A stretch of 52,563 nucleotides of DNA from an uncultured Bacilli bacterium (GTDB taxonomy: Bacteria > Bacillota_I > Bacilli_A > RF39 > UBA660), in the NCBI GenBank assembly GCA_934098515.1, contig CAKOOK010000008.1, positions 1 through 52,563 of the forward strand, written 5' to 3'. The notes under the pieces are model-generated. The model ran no database searches. It was given only the letters and a program-made list of their open reading frames with translations, and was not told the DNA's origin. The position numbers and the translations under genes were made by a program. Below, one piece after another: positions 24,693-31,641 of the stretch (the stretch's first letter is position 1; each line of letters begins with the position of its first letter).

Positions 24693-25022
24693 ATGAAAAA
24701 TAAGTTAATTAGATGTTCGAAAATAGGCGTTGATTGTGTAAGCAATGACCCAGTTGATATTCGATGCGGTGGGCCAGAATTTTTAGGATTCGATTTTTAC
24801 GTAAGAGAAGAGTATACAAAAGAAATGACAAAATTCATCATAATGACACTGGATAATTTGGAAGTTCCTTTAGCAAGCATAAAGGTAACAGGGACTACTG
24901 AAGTTAAAGAAGAAGATATTTGGACAAAGGAAAGAATAGTTAAAGCAATACATGACAATGCTGAATATTTACAACAAGAAGCAAAAAGAAACTATAATAC
25001 TTCTTATAAAAGTTTGAATTAA
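24693..25022 (+). CDS. Hypothetical protein (109 residues)
   Basis: I do not recognise this protein. It has Cys at 8, 15 and 25 (IRCSKIGVDC, IRCGGPEFLGFDFYV), then a helical part with EYTKEMTKFIIMTLDNLEVP and a charged C-terminus. No signal peptide or membrane segment is seen. AAAGGAG sits before the ATG, and a terminator follows. It is a single-gene unit; the 160 bp upstream hold only AT-rich sequence with a possible -10 near 24665. Confidence 0.5.
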   Translation: MKNKLIRCSKIGVDCVSNDPVDIRCGGPEFLGFDFYVREEYTKEMTKFIIMTLDNLEVPLASIKVTGTTEVKEEDIWTKERIVKAIHDNAEYLQQEAKRNYNTSYKSLN

Positions 25023-25048
25023 TAATATATAATTAATCAAAACAAAAA

Positions 25049-25077
25049 AAGAACTTTTACCAAGTTCTTTTTTTGTT
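25049..25077 (+). terminator. Rho-independent terminator
   Basis: AAGAACTT (25049-25056) pairs with AAGTTCTT (25062-25069), followed by T. Confidence 0.85.
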
Positions 25078-25128
25078 TGGTTCGAGTAAACGAACTATTA
25101 AACAATTTGGTACGAGTGTCGTAGATAT

Positions 25129-25740
25129 CTACAACTTTTTTATTAATCTTGGAGATAACTCCTCAACTCTTTTTATATCACCGTTTTCGTTAACATATAT
25201 TGTCTTAAAACCTAGTGATTTAGGAACATCAATATCCAATCTTTTATCATCACCAACTATTACACATTCACTTGGTTGGTATATTCCTTGAGCCTGTCTA
25301 TAAGCTAATTCATTTGGTTTTATAATACTTTCACCATAATATTCACTAAAATAATCATTGATTCCCATAGCAGTTAATCTATTTCTTTGTGATTCTTCAA
25401 AATAATTAGATAATAATACTAGTTCATATTCATTCATTGCTGCTAGCATTGATTTAATTTTTTCAGTATTTTTAGGAATTGCTTTTCTTAATTTCTGAAA
25501 GAATATTTCTAAAAAATGATTATCTAATTCACATCCTAATTTATCACCAAAAAATTTTAAGTATAGATTTCTATCATAGCTATTATATGTTTTTTCATAC
25601 TCTTTAATATTTAACAAAAATTGTTTTGTCTTTTCTATGTCTTCAATGCCATATTTTTTAAGTGTATTTGCTACATAAGATGAAAAATCTACGCCAGTAA
25701 TCAAAGTACCATCGATATCAAATATTATTCTTTTTATCAT
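25129..25740 (-). CDS. HAD-superfamily hydrolase
   Basis: This 203-residue hydrolase of the haloacid dehalogenase class has motif I FDIDGTL, motif II in VLLSN, the Lys of motif III in IIKPNELAY and motif IV GDDKRLDIDVPKSLG. The helical cap between motifs I and II resembles YjjG-type nucleotidases and phosphoglycolate phosphatase-like enzymes. The substrate is unknown. I chose the ATG at 25740 (MIKRIIF) because AGGTGG lies directly upstream; the ATG five codons earlier precedes that site. Confidence 0.8.
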   Translation of the reverse strand: MIKRIIFDIDGTLITGVDFSSYVANTLKKYGIEDIEKTKQFLLNIKEYEKTYNSYDRNLYLKFFGDKLGCELDNHFLEIFFQKLRKAIPKNTEKIKSMLAAMNEYELVLLSNYFEESQRNRLTAMGINDYFSEYYGESIIKPNELAYRQAQGIYQPSECVIVGDDKRLDIDVPKSLGFKTIYVNENGDIKRVEELSPRLIKKL

Positions 25741-25800
25741 AAAACCACCTAACATTAAATAGATGATTATATTATATTATATAAATTAATCTTTGTATAT

Positions 25801-25858
25801 TATTTTGTTTTAACAAAATATTTAACCCCCTAGGTATTTTGACATTAATATCAAAATA
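25801..25858. repeat. Two palindromes with the same arms, TATTTTG...CAAAATA
   Basis: The first spans 25801-25820 (TATTTTG, 6 bp, CAAAATA) and the second 25835-25858 (TATTTTG, 10 bp, CAAAATA; palindromic through most of the centre). They lie between the HAD gene and the toxin-like RNA and look like operator sites. Confidence 0.55.
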
Positions 25859-25919
25859 CTATGGTTTATTATATATAATAGAAAAATATAGTAAAACTAT
25901 TAGGCCACAAATAAATGTT

Positions 25920-25928
25920 TGATATAAT
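25920..25928 (+). promoter_or_regulatory. Extended -10 promoter of the toxin-like RNA
   Basis: TGATATAAT at 25920-25928 is a full extended -10; no good -35 is seen. A start about 7 bases downstream falls at the first base of the 5' arm AGGAACATTTAA (25935). Confidence 0.6.
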
Positions 25929-25934
25929 TTTATT

Positions 25935-26174
25935 AGGAACATTTAATGTGAGTGTCGTCCTCCAGTCTTGAAAAAGGAAGGAGGTAGATATCGATGAAAA
26001 AAAGAGTTTATGTGATTAAACTCCTAAGATACATCTATATCATTTTATCACTTCATACCTTATTGGTATTAGTTATAAAAAAATAGACACTCATCTGCTT
26101 AGTTAGAGTGTCCAACTCAATTAATTGAGGCGACATTCACCTGCAACTTTAAATGTTCCTCTTTTTTATTTTAT
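25935..26174 (+). ncRNA. Structured mRNA with 5'-3' long-range pairing (type I toxin-like)
   Basis: AGGAACATTTAA (25935-25946) is the exact reverse complement of TTAAATGTTCCT (26149-26160), and GAGTGTCG (25950-25957) pairs with CGACATTC (26131-26138). CCTCC (25959-25963) can pair with the Shine-Dalgarno GGAGG (25980-25984). Local hairpins GACACTC/GAGTGTC (26086-26112) and CTCAATTAATTGAG (26116-26129) follow the ORF. A T-rich stretch ends the unit. Closed 5'-3' pairing and a hidden ribosome binding site are features of type I toxin mRNAs. No clear antisense promoter is visible. Confidence 0.55.
25994..26086 (+). CDS. 30-residue cationic hydrophobic peptide, candidate type I toxin
   Basis: ATG at 25994 lies nine bases after a perfect AAGGAGGT. 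The peptide begins MKKRVYVIKLLRYIYIILSL, continues hydrophobic and ends in IKK. It is one membrane-length helix with basic ends, as in small type I toxins such as those of the TxpA, BsrG or Fst groups, though I see no close sequence match to any. The RNA around it is strongly structured. Toxicity is inferred. Confidence 0.55.
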   Translation: MKKRVYVIKLLRYIYIILSLHTLLVLVIKK

Positions 26175-26204
26175 GCAAGTTTTCTTGCTAAATACATAAT
26201 AACA

Positions 26205-26230
26205 TAAAAAAAGAACTTTTTTCAAGTTCT
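26205..26230 (-). terminator. Terminator of the tRNA unit
   Basis: Read on the minus strand, AGAACTT, a short loop and AAGTTCT are followed by a run of T, about 40 bp after tRNA-Leu. Confidence 0.75.
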
Positions 26231-26270
26231 CTATATATAAAGTTCGAATAGTTCGAACGTATTCACCAAA

Positions 26271-26355
26271 TGGTGCGGGTGACAGGACTTGAACCTGCAC
26301 GGATATATCCACTAGATCCTAAGTCTAGCGCGTCTGCCAGTTCCGCCACACCCGC
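26271..26355 (-). tRNA. tRNA-Leu (anticodon TAG)
   Basis: The 85-nt gene reads GCGGGTGTGGCGGAA... and ends in CCCGC plus encoded ACCA. The anticodon loop CTTAGGA gives TAG. A long variable arm of the leucine type is present, as is the GGTTCAAGTCC T-arm. Confidence 0.95.
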
Positions 26356-26360
26356 AAGTT

Positions 26361-26437
26361 TGGTGGATCTTGTAGGACTCGAACCTACAACCGCCCGGTT
26401 ATGAGCCGGATGCTCTAACCAATTGAGCTAAAGATCC
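26361..26437 (-). tRNA. tRNA-Ile2 (anticodon CAT, lysidine type)
   Basis: This 77-nt gene has anticodon loop GCTCATAAC with CAT. The body (GGATCTTTAGCTCAATTGG, then GGCTCATAACC) follows the Bacillus tRNA-Ile2 pattern and differs from elongator tRNA-Met. TilS would convert the C to lysidine so that it reads AUA. CCA is encoded. Five bases separate it from tRNA-Leu downstream. Confidence 0.88.
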
Positions 26438-26607
26438 ATATTAACTTCCGTTAACAATAAATAATATACCATAATAAAAATATTAGTGCAAGAATAATTT
26501 GAATAAATTTAATAAATTTTAAATGAAATGTCAAAAAAACCTGAAACAATAGTTTTTTTTTTAAATATAGTGTATACTAATACTAGCAACAAAGTAGGAG
26601 GGTTAAT

Positions 26608-27948
26608 ATGATTTTTTCTGGTACGACGTTTATTTTTTATTTCTTGCCATTACTATTAATTTTATATTATATTTTACCTCAAAAATTTCAAAACACCATT
26701 CTTATTATTTTTAGTTTATTCTTTTATATATATGGAGATATCACATTCTTCCCATTACTATTAATTACTGGAATAGTTAACTATTTTTTAAGTAGAAAAA
26801 TTAGAAATAAATCCGTTTTAATAGTAGGTATTATTTTAAACATACTTCCATTACTTTATTTTAAATATACCAACTTTATCATAGATATTATTAATAGTAT
26901 TACTAGCTTTAACATAGACTTATTTGATTTAATATTACCTCTCGGAATAAGTTTTACAACCTTTAGAATGATTAGTTTTTTGATTGACGCATATAATAAC
27001 AAGATAAAAAATATTACTTTTAAGAAAGTTATTTTATATACATTTTTGTTTCCTTACCAAATAGAAGGACCAATTGTAAGATATGCCGATATTGAGGACG
27101 AACTTGACAAAAGGACTATTACCAATAATGATAAAGAGATTGGAGCAAAACGCTTTATTATTGGTTTATCCAAAAAGGTAATTCTTGCAGATACCTTAGC
27201 ACTTTTTATAACATCAGTTAGCGGATATAATACAGTTGTAAGTTTATGGATGGTGGCTTTATTAAACATTTTAAGATTATATTTAGATTTTTCTGCTTAT
27301 AGTGATATGTCAATAGGGCTTGCCCGTATGCTAGGTTTTCACTTTAAAGAAAACTTTAACTATCCATTTATTAATAATGGAATGAGCGACTTCTGGCGTA
27401 AGTGGCATATTTCTTTAACATCATGGTTTAAAGATTATATTTATATTCCACTAGGTGGCAATAGATGCAGCAACTTAAGAAATATTATTAACATTTTAAT
27501 TGTTTGGCTACTTACAGGTTTATGGCATGGAGCAAACTATACATTTATTATATGGGGATTATTTTTTGGTATCATCTTAATTTTAGAAAAATACCTATTT
27601 AAAAATTTTGTAAAAAAACATCACATTATATCTTGTATATTTACAGATATTTTAGTTATCATTGGCTTTGTTTTCTTTTATGCAAAAGATTTACCTAGTG
27701 CTTTTTTAACAATCAAGGGGATGCTTGGCTTAAATAATTTATTATTAATAAACTCTGAAGTCATTTTCTATATTAAAAACTATATTTTAATTTTAATTAT
27801 TAGTATTGCGGTATCATTAAATATCTTCAAAATATTTAAAGGCAAACTTCAAAATATAGCATTTATTTATTACTTAGCACTACTTATATTATCAACTGCA
27901 TATATTGTTGATTCATCATTTAATCCATTTTTATATTTTAGATTTTGA
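26608..27948 (+). CDS. MBOAT family O-acyltransferase (AlgI/DltB-like)
   Basis: This 446-residue multi-spanning enzyme moves acyl groups from the inside to an extracytoplasmic polymer. The start MIFSGTTFIFYFLPLLLILYY and motifs YFKYTNFI, PLGISFTTF, PYQIEGPI and MSDFWRKWHISLTSWFKDYIYIPLGG are typical of the AlgI branch; the putative catalytic His is in GLWHGANYTFIIWG. About eleven hydrophobic segments. AGGAGGG precedes the ATG. It opens an operon with the DHHW protein, a lipoprotein and an SGNH hydrolase, pointing to O-acetylation of a surface polysaccharide. Confidence 0.88.
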   Translation: MIFSGTTFIFYFLPLLLILYYILPQKFQNTILIIFSLFFYIYGDITFFPLLLITGIVNYFLSRKIRNKSVLIVGIILNILPLLYFKYTNFIIDIINSITSFNIDLFDLILPLGISFTTFRMISFLIDAYNNKIKNITFKKVILYTFLFPYQIEGPIVRYADIEDELDKRTITNNDKEIGAKRFIIGLSKKVILADTLALFITSVSGYNTVVSLWMVALLNILRLYLDFSAYSDMSIGLARMLGFHFKENFNYPFINNGMSDFWRKWHISLTSWFKDYIYIPLGGNRCSNLRNIINILIVWLLTGLWHGANYTFIIWGLFFGIILILEKYLFKNFVKKHHIISCIFTDILVIIGFVFFYAKDLPSAFLTIKGMLGLNNLLLINSEVIFYIKNYILILIISIAVSLNIFKIFKGKLQNIAFIYYLALLILSTAYIVDSSFNPFLYFRF

Positions 27949-27955
27949 GGTGATT

Positions 27956-29020
27956 ATGAAAAATAATATTGTAACAAAAATTTTAATTATTTATACCGTA
28001 CTAATTGGTACGCTTGGCATTCTTTTAAAGGATAATGAAATTAGTAAAACTGAGCGGCGTAAATTAAAACAAGCACCAGTACTAAATTATGAAAAAGTCG
28101 TTGACGGCTCATATTTTACAGATTTAGATGACTATACGCTTGACCAAATGCCAGCACGTGATGTATTTAGAAAAATAAAAGGAATCACTTCCAAATATCT
28201 TCTAAATGTAAAAGAGGAAAATGGTGTGTATGAAAAAGATGGTTATCTTTTTGAAATAGCAAAAACTAGTGAAAACTCATTAGATTACTTTGTTAATAAG
28301 ATAAATGAAATAAATAAGAATTTTAAAGCAAATACATATTTTGTTAAAATTCCTGACAAAGAGTATTATGAAGATAATATAATAAAAAAAGATTATAAAC
28401 TCATCGATAATAAACTTAAGAACTTAGATAAAAATATAAAGCAAATTGATATTAGTTCAGACCTATCATTAAATGATTATTACAAAACTGATATTCATTG
28501 GATAAATAGTAAACTAGGTAAAGTAATTACAAAAATTAAAAGTGTTATGAATCTAGAAGAGGGATTAACTTATACAGAAAAGAAGTTATATCCATTTTAT
28601 GGGGCATTATATAGTAGGAAGGTATCGAGTGTAAAAGCTGACAAAATTACATATTTAACTAATGAAACTATAGAAAATATGCGTGTGTATAATTATGAAA
28701 AGGATAAAGAAGAAAAAGTTTATAATGAAGATTATTTCCATAATATAGATAGTTACGATATATTTTTAGCGGGAGCAACCCCAGTCCTTAAAATTACAAA
28801 TAATAAAGTTGCTAATAAAAAATTAATTGTTTTTAGGGACTCTTATGGAAGTTCAATTATTCCATTTTTAGCAGAAAATTACCATGAAGTTATCGTATTA
28901 GACTTAAGATATGTCAAATTTGCTAATTTACAAAACTTAGATATTGATTTAACAAACCCAGATGATGTATTATTCATATATAGTGACAATATCATAAATA
29001 ATAGTTTTTCATTAAAATAG
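27956..29020 (+). CDS. DHHW/AlgX-like extracytoplasmic acetyltransferase-associated protein
   Basis: This 354-residue protein has one N-terminal membrane helix (KILIIYTVLIGTLGILL) and an outer domain with the SGNH-like features of the AlgX/AlgJ/DHHW family: YKTDIHWINSKLG (normally TDHHW) and a late FRDSYGSSIIPFLAENY with the nucleophile Ser. Such proteins take acyl groups from the MBOAT partner and pass them to the polymer. I chose the ATG at 27956 after AGGTGAT; the longer open frame overlaps the MBOAT gene without a ribosome binding site. Confidence 0.8.
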   Translation: MKNNIVTKILIIYTVLIGTLGILLKDNEISKTERRKLKQAPVLNYEKVVDGSYFTDLDDYTLDQMPARDVFRKIKGITSKYLLNVKEENGVYEKDGYLFEIAKTSENSLDYFVNKINEINKNFKANTYFVKIPDKEYYEDNIIKKDYKLIDNKLKNLDKNIKQIDISSDLSLNDYYKTDIHWINSKLGKVITKIKSVMNLEEGLTYTEKKLYPFYGALYSRKVSSVKADKITYLTNETIENMRVYNYEKDKEEKVYNEDYFHNIDSYDIFLAGATPVLKITNNKVANKKLIVFRDSYGSSIIPFLAENYHEVIVLDLRYVKFANLQNLDIDLTNPDDVLFIYSDNIINNSFSLK

Positions 29021-29029
29021 GAGGAAAGT

Positions 29030-29485
29030 ATGAAAAAAATAAGTATATTATTAGTTGTGCTTTGCGCACTTTTGGTTGGTTGTTCTAGTAAAAAAGGACT
29101 AGATGGTTCATTAAAAGAAATTATGAAAGAGGTTTATGCTGGTATTCCAAGTGATGACTTACCAGATTTAGAAAATCATAAAGTAACTAGTGAAAATCTT
29201 AGTTATTATTTAGGCGATGTTACTTTTAAATATAAGGAAGCCTTGGCTAGTGAACCTACAATGAGTTCTATCGCTCACTCAGTAGTATTAGTTAGATTAG
29301 AAGATGCTAAAGATGCAGATAAAGCCATGAAAGAAATCAAAGAAAAAGTAGATCCAAGAAAATGGGTATGCGTAGAAGTTGCAGAAGAAAATGTTCTTGT
29401 TGTAAGTAGAGGCGACATTGTAATGCTTGTTATGGATGATGAATTAGCTCAAACTATTAAAGATAACTTTTTAAATTTAGAGTAG
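29030..29485 (+). CDS. Lipoprotein, DUF4358-like
   Basis: This 151-residue protein has a type II signal peptide with lipobox LLVGC (Cys18). The mature part resembles DUF4358 proteins, often found beside MBOAT/SGNH surface modification genes: LKEIMKEVYAGIP, then VVLVRLEDAKDADKAMKEIKE and a C-terminal VVSRGDIVMLVM. AGGAGG lies before the ATG. Function unknown; a helper role at the membrane in the acylation operon is likely from position. Confidence 0.65.
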   Translation: MKKISILLVVLCALLVGCSSKKGLDGSLKEIMKEVYAGIPSDDLPDLENHKVTSENLSYYLGDVTFKYKEALASEPTMSSIAHSVVLVRLEDAKDADKAMKEIKEKVDPRKWVCVEVAEENVLVVSRGDIVMLVMDDELAQTIKDNFLNLE

Positions 29486-29491
29486 GTACGT

Positions 29492-30316
29492 ATGTATAAG
29501 AAAGTTATTCAAAAGGGTTTAATTATACTTTTAATAATTCTTCTTGGGCTTTTAATATATTTAATAAAGTTATCATATAAAGAAAATGAACTAATAAGCA
29601 CTGGTAGTACAACCACTAAAATAGAGACAACATCTAGTACTACTACTACCACAGTTACAACAACTACAACAAGTACAACCACTACAACTACTAAAGCAAT
29701 AGAATTCTCTGATAGTATTTATGCTCCATATCATATAGAAAACTATGATAATTATAGTATAGATAACATTGCTGATGCTGATATTCAAAGAATATTTACC
29801 GAAAAAGGAGCTGTTGTATGTGGAGACTCAATGGCTGAAGGACTCACTGCATATGGAGCCTTATCTAATAATAATGTTGTATGGCATAGAGGCAGAAGAA
29901 TAGATAATATGGATAAAGATTTAGATAAAATTAAAGAACTTAACCCCAATTATTTATTTTTAGCATATGGCTCAAATGATTTAGAACTCTGGACCGGAAG
30001 AACGAGTTCCTTTATAAATGCTTACACTAAAACTTTAAATATGCTTAAAGAAGAACTTCCAAATACAACATTAGTTATTAATTCAGTCTTACCTGTTAGC
30101 ATAAAAAAGACAAATAGTGATGCAGCGTTTTCTTATCAAGCAGAATTTAACAATGCCTTAAGAGATTTAGCAAATTCTTACGGAATAACTTTCTTAGAAA
30201 ATAGTCCATTTTTATCCGGTAAGGATAAGCCTTATTCAAGCGATGGAGTTCACCCAAAAAGTTTTTACTATTTCTTATGGGCAAAACATATGACTAGTTA
30301 TTTAGAAACATTGTAA
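29492..30316 (+). CDS. Membrane-anchored SGNH/GDSL hydrolase
   Basis: This 274-residue protein has an N-terminal helix (about 9-27), a Thr-rich linker (about 38-69) and an SGNH domain with VVCGDSMAEGL (Ser nucleophile, block I), AYGSNDLEL (block III Asn) and SSDGVHPKS (catalytic Asp and His, block V). It probably adds or removes acetyl groups on an outer polymer together with the MBOAT system. It starts six bases after the lipoprotein gene; the ribosome binding site is weak (AGGT), consistent with coupling. Confidence 0.82.
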   Translation: MYKKVIQKGLIILLIILLGLLIYLIKLSYKENELISTGSTTTKIETTSSTTTTTVTTTTTSTTTTTTKAIEFSDSIYAPYHIENYDNYSIDNIADADIQRIFTEKGAVVCGDSMAEGLTAYGALSNNNVVWHRGRRIDNMDKDLDKIKELNPNYLFLAYGSNDLELWTGRTSSFINAYTKTLNMLKEELPNTTLVINSVLPVSIKKTNSDAAFSYQAEFNNALRDLANSYGITFLENSPFLSGKDKPYSSDGVHPKSFYYFLWAKHMTSYLETL

Positions 30317-30354
30317 AGTAGCTTCTAATACCTAGTTTTTTTCTTTAAAAAGGG

Positions 30355-30360
30355 TATAAT
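30355..30360 (+). promoter_or_regulatory. -10 box of the deacetylase gene
   Basis: TATAAT at 30355-30360, 20 bases before the ATG, with a T-rich upstream region and no clear -35. Confidence 0.45.
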
Positions 30361-30379
30361 AAAAATGTAGGAGAAGTAT

Positions 30380-31528
30380 ATGAATAAGAAAAACATTATA
30401 AGAGCAATATTAACAATAATTATTTTACTATTATTAAGTTTAATATTTTATCATTTTTCAAATAAACAAGTAGGAACTAACATTGATATAGATTATCCTG
30501 TATTTAAAAATAACAAAGATGCAATCATTAAAAGGTATTTAAAAGATGTTAACACTAAAAATATTACAAACATTAAATACGAGATAGGTAAATCTAATGA
30601 TTATACGACGGTATTATTTAAATTTTATAATAAAGATAATTTAGAAAATGTTGAAACATTAATTTTTAATAAAAATAAGAGAATATCCTTGCAGGAGTTA
30701 TTTGATATAGATAAATTAAAAAGTGCTATAGAATCTTACGAAAATAATAAAGAAAAATTAACAGATGCAAATATTAATATTTTATTTAATGATAAATCAA
30801 CAACTTTTTATATTAAAGAAAATGAAAATATTAAAAATTTAGAAATAGTAAATAATGAGTTAAAAGACGCATCAAAGATATCTTTAAATTTAGATGATAA
30901 TTATCATAAGGAGCATACTATTATAAAAGATGCAAAATTAGTAGCATTTACCTTTGATGATGGACCTAGTAAATATACTCTTGATATTATAAATATTTTA
31001 GAAGAATATAATGCAAGTGCAACATTTTTTGAAGTAGGATATAACATTAAAGCTCATCCAGAAATTACCAAAGAAGTGTCTGATAGAGGATTTGAAGTTG
31101 CTAATCATACAACTGATCACTCAAAACTAACAAAATTAACTGAAACTAAGTATCTATCAAAAATTAATGATAATAATGCTTTGTTTAAAGAACTTACTGG
31201 CAAAGATATGCCATATCTAAGACCACCTTACGGATCTTACAATGATAAAATTAAAGCAAATGCTGGTGTTCCAATTGTTACTTGGAGCCTAGACACTAGA
31301 GACTGGGAAAGTCGTAATAAAGATAAAGTAATTGAAATGGTTATAAATAATATTAAAGAGGGAGACATCATATTATTTCATGATTTATATGAAAGTACGA
31401 GAGACGCTGTAAAAGAATTAATGCCTCTCTTAAAAGAGCAGGGTTATCAAGCTGTAAGTGTTGGTGAATTATTTAAAAGTAAAGGTATCACTTTAGAAGC
31501 GGGAACAAGTTATAGATATGCAAGATAA
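30380..31528 (+). CDS. Membrane-anchored polysaccharide deacetylase (NodB/PdaC type)
   Basis: This 382-residue protein has an N-terminal helix (about 9-26), a PdaC-like N-domain (about 40-180, with a DUF3298-like LQELFDIDKLKSAIE segment) and a C-terminal NodB domain. All five catalytic motifs are present: TFDDGPS, ANHTTDHS (His pair of the metal site), RPPYGS, DTRDW and ILFHDLYES. It should remove acetyl groups from peptidoglycan or another glycan, often giving lysozyme resistance. Own promoter and terminator. Confidence 0.87.
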   Translation: MNKKNIIRAILTIIILLLLSLIFYHFSNKQVGTNIDIDYPVFKNNKDAIIKRYLKDVNTKNITNIKYEIGKSNDYTTVLFKFYNKDNLENVETLIFNKNKRISLQELFDIDKLKSAIESYENNKEKLTDANINILFNDKSTTFYIKENENIKNLEIVNNELKDASKISLNLDDNYHKEHTIIKDAKLVAFTFDDGPSKYTLDIINILEEYNASATFFEVGYNIKAHPEITKEVSDRGFEVANHTTDHSKLTKLTETKYLSKINDNNALFKELTGKDMPYLRPPYGSYNDKIKANAGVPIVTWSLDTRDWESRNKDKVIEMVINNIKEGDIILFHDLYESTRDAVKELMPLLKEQGYQAVSVGELFKSKGITLEAGTSYRYAR

Positions 31529-31539
31529 CTTGTTTTTTT
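31505..31539 (+). terminator. Terminator overlapping the end of the deacetylase gene
   Basis: ACAAGTTAT (31505-31513) pairs with ATAACTTGT (31525-31533), followed by T. The last codons form the stem. Confidence 0.75.
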
Positions 31540-31568
31540 CATATGATTTTAGTGTAGCGAACAAAGAC

Positions 31569-31597
31569 TTGCATTTTACATTAAATTGTGGTATAGT
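31569..31597 (+). promoter_or_regulatory. Promoter of the adhesin-sortase operon
   Basis: TTGCAT (31569-31574), 17 bp, TATAGT (31592-31597). Confidence 0.65.
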
Positions 31598-31641
31598 ATG
31601 GGCGAAAAAGAAGGAAAGATATTTAGAAAGAGGGAATTGGT

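Noticed and set aside
25073..25291. 72-residue plus-strand frame opposite the HAD gene
   Set aside because: It is the antisense shadow of a well-supported hydrolase and lacks a ribosome binding site.
26241..26260. TTCGAA tandem as operator
   Set aside because: Two TTCGAA hexamers nine bases apart lie just beyond the tRNA terminator; too short and isolated to support a call.
26361..26437. Elongator tRNA-Met for the CAT-anticodon tRNA
   Set aside because: The acceptor and anticodon arms follow the tRNA-Ile2 pattern (GGCTCATAACC, GGATCTTTAGCTC), not the Met pattern.
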